Assembly (NCBI RefSeq): GCF_000429305.1
Contig: NZ_AUBP01000020.1
Span: 1-64,000, forward strand
Source: Desulfovibrio inopinatus DSM 10711
GTDB lineage: Bacteria > Desulfobacterota > Desulfovibrionia > Desulfovibrionales > Desulfovibrionaceae
DNA: 64,000 nucleotides
Direction of reading: 5' to 3'
Shown: one piece after another, positions 33,447-42,872 of the stretch
How the letters are laid out: every line of letters begins with the position of its first letter
Numbering within the stretch: the stretch's first letter is position 1
Program-made: the position numbers and the translations under genes
Notes under the pieces: model-generated
Database searches by the model: none
Seen by the model: only the letters and a program-made list of their open reading frames with translations
What the model was told of the DNA's origin: nothing

Positions 33447-36400
33447 ATGACCAGCCACGAATTCAGCCCACCACGTGTATTCGTCTCCTACTCACGGTCT
33501 GACGGACGTGAGTGTGCCGAGGATTTTGAAGAGAAGATTCAAAAGGATGAATTGACTTCTTGGCGTGACCTGAAAAGTGTGGTCGGGGGTGAAGATATTC
33601 GACCTCAAGTGTTGCGAGCTATTGAAGAATCGGAACATCTCGTCCTGATTTTGACGGAATGCGCTCTTCATTCCGATTGGGTGAAGCGGGAGTGGACGCA
33701 TGCGAGAAAACATGGGGTCATGGTCAGTCCCATTCTTGCCGACCACAGCATAACGCGGTCTGATTTGCCCCACTGGGCACGGCGAGCAGAAATTTATGAT
33801 CTGAGCGAACCCGAACGCTGGAACAAGCTTGTTCAGGTTCTTCAAGGTCCGGGGAAAACCCGGCGAGTCTCGTATATGACCGGACCAAGCACGGCCAACT
33901 ATGTGTGCCGTTGTAAAGAATATGAAACGTTAAAACAGGCCGTGATGGAAAACGGGGACAATGTCGTCGGCCTGACGACCGCTCTCCAGGGCGCTGGCGG
34001 ATATGGCAAAACCACGCTCGCCAATGCTCTTTGCCGCGATGATGATGTTCAATTTGAGTTTTCTGATGGAATTCTACGCGTTGATGTTGGCAAGGAATGC
34101 AAAAGTGTCTTGCCACAGATCAATGACCTTTTGGCGAAATTGAATCCGGACGGTAAGCGAACGGCATTTGAAGATATCAATATCGCGGCAGAACATTTGG
34201 GCGAAATTTTGGGTGAAGCGCGGATTTTACTGGTGATTGACGATGTCTGGCGCGAGGGCCAACTCTCGCCGTTTTTACGGGGAGGCCCGAAATGCGTTCG
34301 GCTTGTCACAACGCGTATCCCGGCAAGTTTGCCCGCAGGAGCGATTCCTGTTCCCGTCGATGAGATGCAAGCCAATGAATCACTTGCTCTGCTCCAGTGG
34401 GGGCTTCCTCATTCGGATAACGCATGTGATTCCCGTTTACGTCAATTGGCAAAACGGCTCGAACATTGGGCGCAATTGCTGGAAATGGCGAATGGCTGGT
34501 TGCGAAGTCGCGTTGATCGAGGAGAGCGGCTTGGGCAGGCTATTGAGAATTTTGAAAAACGTCTCAACATGAAAGGTCTTACCGCTTTTGATCCCAAAAA
34601 GCCGGAGGACAGGAATAAGGCTGTTGCGGCCTGTATTGAGGCCAGCTTGGAAGAGCTTGATACTGAAGAGCGAGTCCGGTTTACAACTTTAGCCATCTTG
34701 CCGGAAGATGTTGTCGTGCCTTTAACCGTGCCGATACGTTTATGGGAGCAAACAGAAAATTTGGATGAATTAGACAGCGAAGACTTTCTTGATCGTCTTG
34801 CTGCATTGTCTCTCTTGCAAAATTATGACTTAGATTCCCAAACCCTTCACCTCCATGACAATATCCTCTGGTATCTCCGCGATTCCATCAGCAAAGAGAC
34901 GCTGATCGAATACCACGCCGCCATGGTCGAAGCGCTAGCCAGGCAATGCAATATCACAGGGGACTGGAAGACATTGCCAGCCGATAATGACTACGGCTGG
35001 CGCTTTTGTCTCTACCACCTCCGTGCTGCCGGACAGATCGCTGAAGCCGATGCGCTTTTAACGGATTACGCCTGGATTAAACGCAAATTGGAAGTCCGTG
35101 GCTCGCAAGAATTATGGGAGTCGTATCGACTTTACGCAACCGATCCTGACGCCCAACTCATTGGCCGAGCGCTGGCTTTGTCTATCCCTGTCTTGTCAGA
35201 GCGTCCCAACCAACTCCCCCTACAACTCTGGGGGCGGCTCAAAGAACGTTCCGATGCTCCCAAAATCCAAGCGCTTGTGGATCACGCCGCCCAAGATGCT
35301 GATTTTTACCCCAAACCACGCTGGCCCGGTTTGACTCCTCCAGGAGCTGAGTTGGTTCGGCTTGTTGGGCATACTGAATCAGTAAGTAGTGCGGCCTTCT
35401 CTCCCGACGGCAGGCTGATCGTCACGGCGTCATATGATGAGACGGCATGCATTTGGGAAACCGACTCTGGCGAACTGATGGCGACTTTGCGCGGACATGA
35501 AGGTTGGGTAAACTGCGCGGCGTTCTCCCCCGACGGCAGGAGAATCCTAACGGTAGATAACACAACGATACACATTAGGGACACGACTACTGGCGAACAT
35601 CTCATGGCTCTGAGTGGACATGGGCATGTAATAAATTACGCGACTTTTTCCTCTTACGGTCGGAGGATCGTCACAGCTTCAAAAGACAAGACGGCACGCA
35701 TTTGGGAAACGGAATCCGGCAGACTAATTACAATTTTACGCGGGCATGAAGCTGATGTAATCAGTGCGGACTTCTCTCCCGACGGTCGCCAGATAGTCAC
35801 GGCATCCTGGGACAACACGGCACGCGTTTGGGATACTGACTTCGACGAAGGTATAGCTGCTCTACGCGGACATGAACGTGCGATAACCAGTGTGGCCTTC
35901 TCGCTTGATGGCAGGAAGATCGTCACGGCTTCAAGGGACAAGGCGACGCGTATTTGGGGGGCGAGTTCCGGCGAATTATTGGGCACTTTGCGAGGCCATG
36001 AGAAAGGGATAAACAGCTCAGTCTTCTCTCCCGATGGCCGGCTGATTGCCACGGCTTCAGTAGACTGTACTGCATGCATTGGAGATTTGGACTCCAACCG
36101 AGTAATTACTACTCTGCGCGGACATACACATCAAGCTCTTAGCGTGGATTTTTCTCCTACGAACAGTAGGTGGATCGTTACGGCTTCAGCTGACACGACA
36201 GCTCGAATTTGGGATACGGACACAGGCGAACATCTTAGGACTTTGTGCGGGCATGAGGATTGGATTTGTTGCGTGGCTTTCTTCCCCGACGGGAAGCGGA
36301 TCTTGACCGCTTCAGATGACAAGACGATACGCATTTGGGATGCGGATTCCGGCAAGCAGATTATGATTCTGCTCGGGCATGAAGATTGGATACGCGTAGC

Positions 36401-36869
36401 GTCTTTTTCTCCCGATGGGAAGTGGATCGTCACGACATCAAAGGATGCAACGGCACGTATTTGGAATGCAGACTCCTGTGAACACGTAACAACTTTGCGC
36501 GGACATGCAGATTGGGTCTGCAGCGCGGCCTTCTCGCCTGACGGAAGGCGGATCATCACGACATCAATGGACACGACGGCACGAATTTGGGAGGCCGACA
36601 CCGGCGAACAGATGACTATTTTGCGCGGACATGAAGGTTCGGTATTCCGCGCGGCCTTCTTCCTCGACGGCACGCGGATCGTCACGGTCTCAGGAGACAA
36701 GACGGCACGCATTTGGGAGACAGACACCGGCGAAGAATTAGCCTGCATTGTCCTTGATGCTGTCCCGTCGAAATTAGATATTTATAACAACGCCATCGCC
36801 CTTGGTGATGGCCTAGGCAGAATTCACATTTTCGACTACGACCCCGACCTTCTCAATAACAAAGGATAA
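33447..36869 (+). CDS. TIR-NB-ARC-WD40 STAND protein (APAF-1-like architecture)
   Basis: 1140 residues from ATG 33447 (upstream in-frame codons to 33243 look non-coding). An N-terminal TIR domain (about 10-140) has RVFVSYSRSDG, and SDWVKREWTHA carries the Glu in the position of the NADase catalytic residue. An NB-ARC STAND NTPase follows (about 155-480) with P-loop LQGAGGYGKTTLANAL, Walker B LLVIDDVW and sensor TTRIP, then a helical linker (to about 630). The C-terminus has eleven clear WD40 repeats of about 42 residues (35341-36740) plus one degenerate blade. Proteins of this build usually sense a trigger through the repeats, oligomerise, and activate the TIR enzyme, for instance to deplete NAD during phage infection. 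That role is inference; the trigger is unknown. A small membrane-protein gene follows by 5 bp. Confidence 0.9.
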   Translation: MTSHEFSPPRVFVSYSRSDGRECAEDFEEKIQKDELTSWRDLKSVVGGEDIRPQVLRAIEESEHLVLILTECALHSDWVKREWTHARKHGVMVSPILADHSITRSDLPHWARRAEIYDLSEPERWNKLVQVLQGPGKTRRVSYMTGPSTANYVCRCKEYETLKQAVMENGDNVVGLTTALQGAGGYGKTTLANALCRDDDVQFEFSDGILRVDVGKECKSVLPQINDLLAKLNPDGKRTAFEDINIAAEHLGEILGEARILLVIDDVWREGQLSPFLRGGPKCVRLVTTRIPASLPAGAIPVPVDEMQANESLALLQWGLPHSDNACDSRLRQLAKRLEHWAQLLEMANGWLRSRVDRGERLGQAIENFEKRLNMKGLTAFDPKKPEDRNKAVAACIEASLEELDTEERVRFTTLAILPEDVVVPLTVPIRLWEQTENLDELDSEDFLDRLAALSLLQNYDLDSQTLHLHDNILWYLRDSISKETLIEYHAAMVEALARQCNITGDWKTLPADNDYGWRFCLYHLRAAGQIAEADALLTDYAWIKRKLEVRGSQELWESYRLYATDPDAQLIGRALALSIPVLSERPNQLPLQLWGRLKERSDAPKIQALVDHAAQDADFYPKPRWPGLTPPGAELVRLVGHTESVSSAAFSPDGRLIVTASYDETACIWETDSGELMATLRGHEGWVNCAAFSPDGRRILTVDNTTIHIRDTTTGEHLMALSGHGHVINYATFSSYGRRIVTASKDKTARIWETESGRLITILRGHEADVISADFSPDGRQIVTASWDNTARVWDTDFDEGIAALRGHERAITSVAFSLDGRKIVTASRDKATRIWGASSGELLGTLRGHEKGINSSVFSPDGRLIATASVDCTACIGDLDSNRVITTLRGHTHQALSVDFSPTNSRWIVTASADTTARIWDTDTGEHLRTLCGHEDWICCVAFFPDGKRILTASDDKTIRIWDADSGKQIMILLGHEDWIRVASFSPDGKWIVTTSKDATARIWNADSCEHVTTLRGHADWVCSAAFSPDGRRIITTSMDTTARIWEADTGEQMTILRGHEGSVFRAAFFLDGTRIVTVSGDKTARIWETDTGEELACIVLDAVPSKLDIYNNAIALGDGLGRIHIFDYDPDLLNNKG

Positions 36870-36874
36870 CCCCT

Positions 36875-37324
36875 ATGCCTGAAGCTGAAGATCAAATCCA
36901 AGCGCAGAAGTTCGAGTTGTACAAGCTCTATGTGAGCACCGTCGAGAAGGTGAGTGATCGGCGGGCGCAGGCGAATGCGTGGATGTTGAGTGTGAATAGT
37001 GCATTGATTGGGTTGTATGGTTTTTTGGACAAAAAACCGGTGTCGGGCGAAAAGACGTCGTTGGTGTGGATGTTGGCCATTCCCATCGCCGGGGTTTTGG
37101 TGTGTCTGACCTGGAAAGCCTTGCTTGAGTCGTTCCACAAGCTTAATGACGCAAAGTTTCGCTTGCTCCATGAAATCGAGCGTGATCTGCCTTTGGCGTT
37201 GTTTAAGCGCGAACAAGATATCTATCGCGGCCTCGGTCGTCGTCACTTGTCTGGCATTGAAGCGCGCGTGCCATATTGTTTTATTGCGCTATATGGTGTT
37301 CTTGCCCTGGCGAATGTGGTGTGA
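36875..37324 (+). CDS. Small membrane protein paired with the TIR-STAND gene
   Basis: 149 residues. The ATG has AAGGA 8 bases upstream and lies 5 bp after the STAND gene, so the two should be co-translated. A conserved-looking cytoplasmic start (YKLYVSTVEKVSDRRAQAN) leads into a first hydrophobic segment (about 37-51). A second segment (about 65-85, MLAIPIAGVLVCLTW) and a third at the C-terminus (about 132-149) follow. Between them is LNDAKFRLLHEIERDLPLAL. I have seen this pattern in small membrane proteins near bacterial conflict genes, but I cannot name the family with certainty. It may be a membrane effector or anchor for the TIR-STAND protein; this is inference from position. Confidence 0.65.
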   Translation: MPEAEDQIQAQKFELYKLYVSTVEKVSDRRAQANAWMLSVNSALIGLYGFLDKKPVSGEKTSLVWMLAIPIAGVLVCLTWKALLESFHKLNDAKFRLLHEIERDLPLALFKREQDIYRGLGRRHLSGIEARVPYCFIALYGVLALANVV

Positions 37325-37393
37325 TGGGCGTTTGACCTCCACATTCAGGGGCTTCCCCCTCGTCATCAATATTTCCTTTCTCTCCTCGCTAAT

Positions 37394-37409
37394 GACCGAA
37401 CGTTCGGTC
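37394..37409. promoter_or_regulatory. Perfect 16-bp palindrome, TetR-type operator candidate
   Basis: GACCGAACGTTCGGTC is its own reverse complement. The GACCG-N-CGGTC form is typical of TetR/AcrR-family operators. No TetR gene is present in the window. It lies 70 bp after the TIR-associated membrane gene and about 280 bp before nikA. Confidence 0.4.
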
Positions 37410-37618
37410 GCCTCACAACGCTTTGAATATACGATTCTCGATGGATGCATCGTCGTGATTCAAAGGCTCGTCAGATCCGTGGCACGGCTTGCGTTTCACT
37501 TGTACAGTCTCCTTATATCCATACATCAAAGACCGTTATCACCTCTTTGCTCATTGTCGTATCGAAGAATTTTCACTTAATATCTGTTATCAAAAATTGA
37601 ATTCTATATCTCGTTATG

Positions 37619-37647
37619 TTGACATACTTCTTAAAATAAGACTAATT
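37619..37647 (+). promoter_or_regulatory. Candidate sigma-70 promoter of nikABCDE
   Basis: TTGACA at 37619-37624 is followed after 16-17 bases by ACTAATT (37641-37647), a moderate -10. The nikA start is about 40 bases downstream. Confidence 0.45.
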
Positions 37648-37687
37648 CGTGCTAAAAAAATATATATAGTAACACGAAGGGGTGCTC

Positions 37688-39271
37688 ATGGTGCGCTATG
37701 TCCTTTCCTTTCTTCTCGCAATGGGCTTTGTCCTGACAGGAGGCTCGGTCTTTGCGGAGAATCATGAATTGGTTTTCTCCTGGCAGGTCAATGCCGGTCC
37801 GCTCAACCCTCACCTGTATTCTCCCAACCAGATGTATGCCCAGAACATGGTGTATGAACCATTGGTGAAATATGGGGAGAATGGAAATATCGTCCCGTGC
37901 TTGGCTGAATCATGGAGTATTTCCCCTGATGGGAAAACGTATACGTTTACGTTGCGTGATGGAGTTCAGTATACGGACGGCACGCCATTCGATGCCCCCT
38001 CTGTGGTGAAAAATTTCGAGGCTGTGTTGGCCAATTTCAAACGTCACAAATGGCTGGAACTCGTCAATAGAATCGAGTCGGTCGAAGCCCCCGATGACAG
38101 CACGTTTGTTTTACACCTCAAAGCGCCGTATTATCCTACGCTTCAAGAACTCGCTCTCATTCGTCCCTTGCGGTTTCTTTCACCCAAAGCCTTTCCGGAG
38201 AGTGGCAATACGACTGAAGGGATCAAAGCGCCTGTGGGGACGGGGCCCTGGATTTTGAAAGAATCGCGACTCGGAGAGTACGATCTCTTTGTGCGGAATG
38301 AGAAGTATTGGGGACTAAAACCCAAAATCGATTCTGTTCGGGTCATGGTGATCAGTGACCCCAATTCACGGCTTACAGCCTATGAAACCGGGACGGTGGG
38401 GCTCATCTATGGGCCTGGGGGACACGCTGCCGGTCAAATCAGCCTGGACGCTTTCAAAGCACTGTCGGCAGATACAAGCAATATTACGGCGACATCGGGC
38501 GGCATGGGAACTCGAGCTCTTTGTCTCAATTCAAATTATGGTCCGACGAAAGAGCTGGCCGTGCGGCGTGCGATTTTGCATGCCGTGGATAAGGACGCGT
38601 TTGTGAAGGGGATTTTTCTCGACGCGGAAAAACGCGCCGATACGTTGTTTGCCCCCGATATTCCATATTGCAACCTGGGGCTTCAACCGTATGCATTCGA
38701 TAGGAATAAAGCCGCACGTTTGCTTGATGAAGCCGGGTGGAAACTTCCTGCCGGTGAAACCGTCCGTGTAAAAGACGGTCAACCTCTTGCGATCGAGATA
38801 TGCTTCGTGGGCAACGATGCCTTACAGAAGGCTGTCGTTGAACTGTTGCAAGGTGAGTTGGCGAAAGTCGGCATTGCCGTAACGCTTCTCGGCGACGAGC
38901 CCGACGCGTTTTCAAGACGCCAGCAGGACGGGACGTTTGGCATGATATTCAATGATACGTGGGGCCCTCCGTATGAACCGCACGCCATGGTCAGCAGCAT
39001 GCGCGTCCCGTCTCACGCCGACTATCAAGCCCAAGTCGGGTTGCCCATGAAAAAGGATATCGACGCCAAGATCGATCAGGTTTTCACAACGACCGACGAA
39101 GCATCCCGGTCCGCTCTCTACCGAGATATTCTGACCACATTGCACGATCAGGCCGTCTATCTGCCGCTTACATATATGACGAATATCATGGTTCATAAGA
39201 ATGATTTAATCGTTCCTGGGTTTGCCCTCATTAAAGAAGTTGTACCGTTCGAGGAGATGTCGTGGCAATGA
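37688..39271 (+). CDS. nikA: Nickel ABC transporter, substrate-binding protein
   Basis: 527 residues from ATG 37688, with GAAGGGG upstream; a GTG two codons earlier is less likely. A signal peptide (about 1-24, ending SVFA) exports it to the periplasm. The mature protein follows E. coli NikA closely: VNAGPLNPHLYSPNQM, MVYEPLVKYGENG, VGTGPWILKESRLGEYD, and near the end TWGPPYEPHAMVSSMRVPSH, the region containing the aromatic residues that hold the nickel-chelator complex. It delivers nickel, probably as an organic chelate, to NikBC. Hydrogenases and CO dehydrogenase of sulfate reducers need nickel. It is the first gene of the operon. Confidence 0.95.
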   Translation: MVRYVLSFLLAMGFVLTGGSVFAENHELVFSWQVNAGPLNPHLYSPNQMYAQNMVYEPLVKYGENGNIVPCLAESWSISPDGKTYTFTLRDGVQYTDGTPFDAPSVVKNFEAVLANFKRHKWLELVNRIESVEAPDDSTFVLHLKAPYYPTLQELALIRPLRFLSPKAFPESGNTTEGIKAPVGTGPWILKESRLGEYDLFVRNEKYWGLKPKIDSVRVMVISDPNSRLTAYETGTVGLIYGPGGHAAGQISLDAFKALSADTSNITATSGGMGTRALCLNSNYGPTKELAVRRAILHAVDKDAFVKGIFLDAEKRADTLFAPDIPYCNLGLQPYAFDRNKAARLLDEAGWKLPAGETVRVKDGQPLAIEICFVGNDALQKAVVELLQGELAKVGIAVTLLGDEPDAFSRRQQDGTFGMIFNDTWGPPYEPHAMVSSMRVPSHADYQAQVGLPMKKDIDAKIDQVFTTTDEASRSALYRDILTTLHDQAVYLPLTYMTNIMVHKNDLIVPGFALIKEVVPFEEMSWQ

Positions 39272-39359
39272 GCAACGCCAATCGGCAGGTGTTTCGATGC
39301 GTTTCCCTTCACAACAAACGTGTCGTCACACCATTCCGTAGTAAAGGGGAGACGCGACC

Positions 39360-40307
39360 GTGTTAAAGTATATCGTGCGCCGTCTCGCACTGTTACCTGT
39401 GTTGCTTTTGGCCATGTCACTCGTGATTTTCTGCATCCTTCGATGGGCTCCAGGCGATCCGGCTCAATCGTATTTACGGCTGTCCCGGATTCCGCCAACG
39501 GCTGAAAATCTCGCTATGGCGCGAGAGACCTTGGGCTTGGATAAACCCATCGGCGTGCAATACGCGGACTGGTTGTCAAAGGCTGTCCATCTCGATTTCG
39601 GCCGCTCCTATATGACGGGGCGGCCCGTCATCGATGAAATGCTGTATTATCTGCCCGCCACCTTGGAATTGGCCGCCGCATCCCTTGGTATTACGCTGGT
39701 CTTTTCCACGTTGATGGGTGTTTGGGCGGCATTACGCAAAGATAGTATTGAAGATCATCTCACGCGTCTGTTTGCCTTCAGTGGCGTTTCCATTCCGAAC
39801 TTTTGGCTGGGATTTCTCCTTGTCTGGCTCTTTTCCGTGGAGCTCGGTTGGTTGCCTCCTCTCGGGAGAGGCGGAATATCCCATCTGATTTTACCTGCTT
39901 TTACGCTGGCGGTCATGTCTCTGGCTGTCAATACACGACTCATCCGGGCGAGTATGCTGGAAACCATGCACCACCGCTTTGTTCTTTATGCTCGCATGCG
40001 CGGCGTATCGGAGCGTGTTGTTGTCTGGAAGCATATGTTCGTCAATGCACTTATCCCGATCCTGACGGCTACGGGCATGCATATCGGTGAATTGTTGGGC
40101 GGTGCGGTCGTGGTGGAAGTGGTTTTTGCCTGGCCGGGGGTGGGACATTACGCCGTATCCAGCATCTACAATCGGGACTTTCCTGTGTTGCAATGTTTCA
40201 TGCTGGTTATGACCACTATTTTTGTTACGTGTAATCTTGTCGTGGATATTGCTTATGCGGTAGCCGACCCACGAATCCGCCTTTCCGGCAGCAGGGGACA
40301 GTCATGA
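39360..40307 (+). CDS. nikB: Nickel ABC transporter, permease NikB
   Basis: 315 residues, GTG start with GGGGAG 9-10 bases upstream. Six hydrophobic segments; N-terminal MLKYIVRRLALLPVL is typical of DppB/NikB permeases, as is the C-terminal VEVVFAWPGVGHYAV, the EAA-type loop that contacts the ATPases (the loop lies around residues 245-265). It overlaps nikC by 4 bases. The 88-bp gap after nikA may lower permease expression relative to the binding protein. Confidence 0.93.
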   Translation: MLKYIVRRLALLPVLLLAMSLVIFCILRWAPGDPAQSYLRLSRIPPTAENLAMARETLGLDKPIGVQYADWLSKAVHLDFGRSYMTGRPVIDEMLYYLPATLELAAASLGITLVFSTLMGVWAALRKDSIEDHLTRLFAFSGVSIPNFWLGFLLVWLFSVELGWLPPLGRGGISHLILPAFTLAVMSLAVNTRLIRASMLETMHHRFVLYARMRGVSERVVVWKHMFVNALIPILTATGMHIGELLGGAVVVEVVFAWPGVGHYAVSSIYNRDFPVLQCFMLVMTTIFVTCNLVVDIAYAVADPRIRLSGSRGQS

Positions 40308-41143
40308 TACATGCCCTATGGAGTCGTAAAGTGCTCGTGGCCGCGATTGTCATCCTCGTAGTACTCTTATCTATGGCTGCATTCGCGCCGTGGCTTGCGA
40401 CGACGAATCCCAACCTGACCGATATCAGCCGAAAGCTGGAGCCGCCAAGTCTGTCGGAACCGTTTGGAACCGACCACTTGGGCCGCTCTATTTATTCGCG
40501 TATCCTTTACGGGGCTCGCGCATCTCTGGGGTCCGTCGCCATTATTGTTTGTACCATCCTCGTGCTTTCCTTTGCAGTCGGCGGTCTCTCCGGCTACTGC
40601 GGGGGCGCGATCGACGCCAGCATTATGCGCATGTGCGACGTGGTCCTGACCTTTCCAACATTTATCCTCGCGCTGTTCCTTATTGGGGTTTTAGGAACGG
40701 GCTTAATCAACGTGATTATCGCGATCGTCTTTACACACTGGGCCTGGTATGCACGTATGGTACGTGGTATGGTGCTGCAACAGCGTCATCGAGAACACGT
40801 CTTAGCGGCACACGTTGCCGGGGCGCGCAGTATTCCATTGTTTATACGTCACATCTTGCCCCCGGTACTCGCGCAAATGGCAGTGCTTGCGACATTGGAC
40901 GTTGGCCATATGATGCTCCATGTTTCCGGACTGTCCTTTTTGGGACTCGGAGTCCAACCTCCCACGCCCGAATGGGGGGTGATGATCGGCGATGCCCGGC
41001 AATATTTACGCACGGCCCCACAGCTTATGCTGATCCCAGGAGCCATGATTTTCCTCTCCGTCATGGCATTCAATCTCCTTGGGGACGCCTTGCGTGATCA
41101 TCTTGACCCCCACATTCAAGAGGAGCTCGATCATGGCCACTGA
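40304..41143 (+). CDS. nikC: Nickel ABC transporter, permease NikC
   Basis: 279 residues with about six membrane helices. FGTDHLGRSIYSRILYGAR is the DppC/NikC signature after the first helix, and PPTPEWGVMI is the usual C-terminal motif. The start overlaps the nikB stop, and nikD begins inside its last codons, so the operon is translationally coupled throughout. Confidence 0.93.
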   Translation: MIHALWSRKVLVAAIVILVVLLSMAAFAPWLATTNPNLTDISRKLEPPSLSEPFGTDHLGRSIYSRILYGARASLGSVAIIVCTILVLSFAVGGLSGYCGGAIDASIMRMCDVVLTFPTFILALFLIGVLGTGLINVIIAIVFTHWAWYARMVRGMVLQQRHREHVLAAHVAGARSIPLFIRHILPPVLAQMAVLATLDVGHMMLHVSGLSFLGLGVQPPTPEWGVMIGDARQYLRTAPQLMLIPGAMIFLSVMAFNLLGDALRDHLDPHIQEELDHGH

Positions 41144-41936
41144 GCCGCTTTTGGCGATCCACAATCTGTGCGTCGACGTGGTGTCGAGTGGTCGCTCCAA
41201 ATCCGTCATCAAGCAGGTGGGCCTGTCCCTTTCCGCCGGCCAGGTTCTCTGCTTGATTGGCGAAAGCGGGTGCGGCAAGTCTATGACCTGCCTGAGTGTG
41301 ATGGATCTTTTACCGGCAAAGGCCGTTATTGTTGAAGGTACGATTCAGTACAAAGGGCGGCCAACTTTTCGATGTGGAAAGGATGTCGGCATGATGCCGC
41401 AAAACCCTTCCAGTTGTTTTGACCCGGTATTTTCCATTAAAAGTCATTTTCGTGAAACGCTCGCCGCACACGGTTTGTCTGAAAAAAAGCACTGGAACAC
41501 AGTCTTGCAGGCGCTTTCCGATGCCGGTTTTCATGATCCCGAATCGGTGTTGCCGCTTTTTCCCTTTCAGATGAGCGGTGGTATGTTGCAGCGCGTCATG
41601 ATTGCTTTGGCTATGGTGACTTCGCCCGGTGTGTTGTTGGCAGATGAACCGACGACCGATCTGGATATGCCCGCACAATCCATGGTACTTGATTTGCTCG
41701 ATCATCTTCGCCGTGAACGCAACATCGGATTGTTGCTTGTTACCCATGATCTTTCCGTTGTGGCCAGAATAGCGGATACTGTCGCCGTCATGCGCGACGG
41801 TCGCATTGTGGAGTCGGGATCGGTTCAACGTATTTTCGATGCACCGACACATCCCTACACGGTAACTCTTCTTGATGCGCATTTCGCTTTGCACCACGCC
41901 TTTGCCGACGCTCACCAAGAGGGAGCCACGCTATGA
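41133..41936 (+). CDS. nikD: Nickel ABC transporter, ATP-binding protein NikD
   Basis: 267 residues from ATG 41133, with AGGAG 7 bases upstream; it overlaps nikC by 11 bases. Walker A is GESGCGKSMTCLS, the signature is FQMSGGMLQRVMIA and Walker B is VLLADEPTTDLD; the H-loop is VTHD. The SGGM signature in place of SGGQ is also common in NikD/DppD types. The C-terminus lacks the Fe-S or long tail of some DppD proteins. Confidence 0.92.
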   Translation: MATEPLLAIHNLCVDVVSSGRSKSVIKQVGLSLSAGQVLCLIGESGCGKSMTCLSVMDLLPAKAVIVEGTIQYKGRPTFRCGKDVGMMPQNPSSCFDPVFSIKSHFRETLAAHGLSEKKHWNTVLQALSDAGFHDPESVLPLFPFQMSGGMLQRVMIALAMVTSPGVLLADEPTTDLDMPAQSMVLDLLDHLRRERNIGLLLVTHDLSVVARIADTVAVMRDGRIVESGSVQRIFDAPTHPYTVTLLDAHFALHHAFADAHQEGATL

Positions 41937-42787
41937 CACTTCTCGAAACATCCCATGTCCAAAAAGTTTATCGGCAAGGTGGGTTCTTCAGTCGCGGTAA
42001 GCAGGTCGAAGTACTGACAGACGTTTCTTTATATCTTGATCGTGGTGAATGCCTGGGGCTGGTGGGGCGGAGTGGGTGCGGTAAATCAACGCTTGGCCGG
42101 CTTTTTCTTGGGCTTGAACGGCCAGACGCCGGTGTTGTGCGTTATAAAGGGCATGATATTGCAACGCTTCGTGGGGCGGATTGGTGGACATACCGACGCA
42201 ACGTCCAAGTCGTTTTCCAGGATTTTGTCGGTGCGGTGAATCCACGCATGCGGGTGGGAGACATCATTGCCGAGCCCTTACGTAATTTCGGCCAATCCAG
42301 GAGTTCGGCATTGCGTCAGCAGGTGCCGGAGCTGTTGGAAATGGTTGGACTTCGTGCTTCGGATGCCGGTAAACTCCCTGCCCATTGCAGTGGAGGCCAA
42401 TTGCAACGGGTTTGTATCGCACGCGCCATGGCGCTGAACCCGGAAATTGTGGTCCTCGACGAATCCGTCAGTTCGCTCGATATGCTTGTGCAGGCGCAAG
42501 TCATGGAGTTGCTTGCGAAACTCGGCCGGGAACACGGAATGAGCATCCTTTTTATTTCGCATGACTTACGCGTCGTCTCCAGACTAAGTAACCGCGTCGC
42601 TGTGCTGCAACATGGTCATATTGTAGAATGCGCCCCCTGTGTTGACGGCCGAGCTGATCTCACAAGCGAAGGCTTCCGCGAACTCGCCAACTCACTCCTG
42701 CCGGCCAAGCCGCAGGGGATGGAAGCTTCCTGTTATGACTCGATGAGTTCGCAGGTCCGGAGCAACGCCGTCGAGGTCGGGTATTGA
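41933..42787 (+). CDS. nikE: Nickel ABC transporter, ATP-binding protein NikE
   Basis: 284 residues, overlapping nikD by 4 bases. Walker A GRSGCGKSTLGRL, signature CSGGQLQRVCIARAM, Walker B IVVLDESVSSLD, H-loop ISHD. The Walker B Asp-Glu is intact. It forms the ATPase heterodimer with NikD. The last about 35 residues extend past the usual NikE end and contain no motif. No nikR or hydrogenase maturation gene follows. Confidence 0.92.
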   Translation: MTLLETSHVQKVYRQGGFFSRGKQVEVLTDVSLYLDRGECLGLVGRSGCGKSTLGRLFLGLERPDAGVVRYKGHDIATLRGADWWTYRRNVQVVFQDFVGAVNPRMRVGDIIAEPLRNFGQSRSSALRQQVPELLEMVGLRASDAGKLPAHCSGGQLQRVCIARAMALNPEIVVLDESVSSLDMLVQAQVMELLAKLGREHGMSILFISHDLRVVSRLSNRVAVLQHGHIVECAPCVDGRADLTSEGFRELANSLLPAKPQGMEASCYDSMSSQVRSNAVEVGY

Positions 42788-42872
42788 TCATGTGTTGATG
42801 AAAAAAAACATGCTTTGACAGTGTTGCCTATACTACAACGGTATCATAAGTATATTCAATACGTTCGTCTCC

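Larger units (their letters stand above)
37325..37687. other. Intergenic region upstream of nikA
   Basis: It contains a perfect 16-bp palindrome (37394-37409) and a candidate sigma-70 promoter (37619-37646). No NikR-type box (GTATGA-N16-TCATAC) is visible, and no small gene is convincing. Confidence 0.5.

Noticed and set aside
35341-36740. Tandem DNA repeat or CRISPR-like array
   Set aside because: The period of about 126 bases is the coding of WD40 repeats; units differ at the base level and there are no spacers.
37480-37493. TGGCAC..TTGC as a second sigma-54 promoter upstream of nikA
   Set aside because: The spacing between GG and GC is two bases too short for sigma-54.
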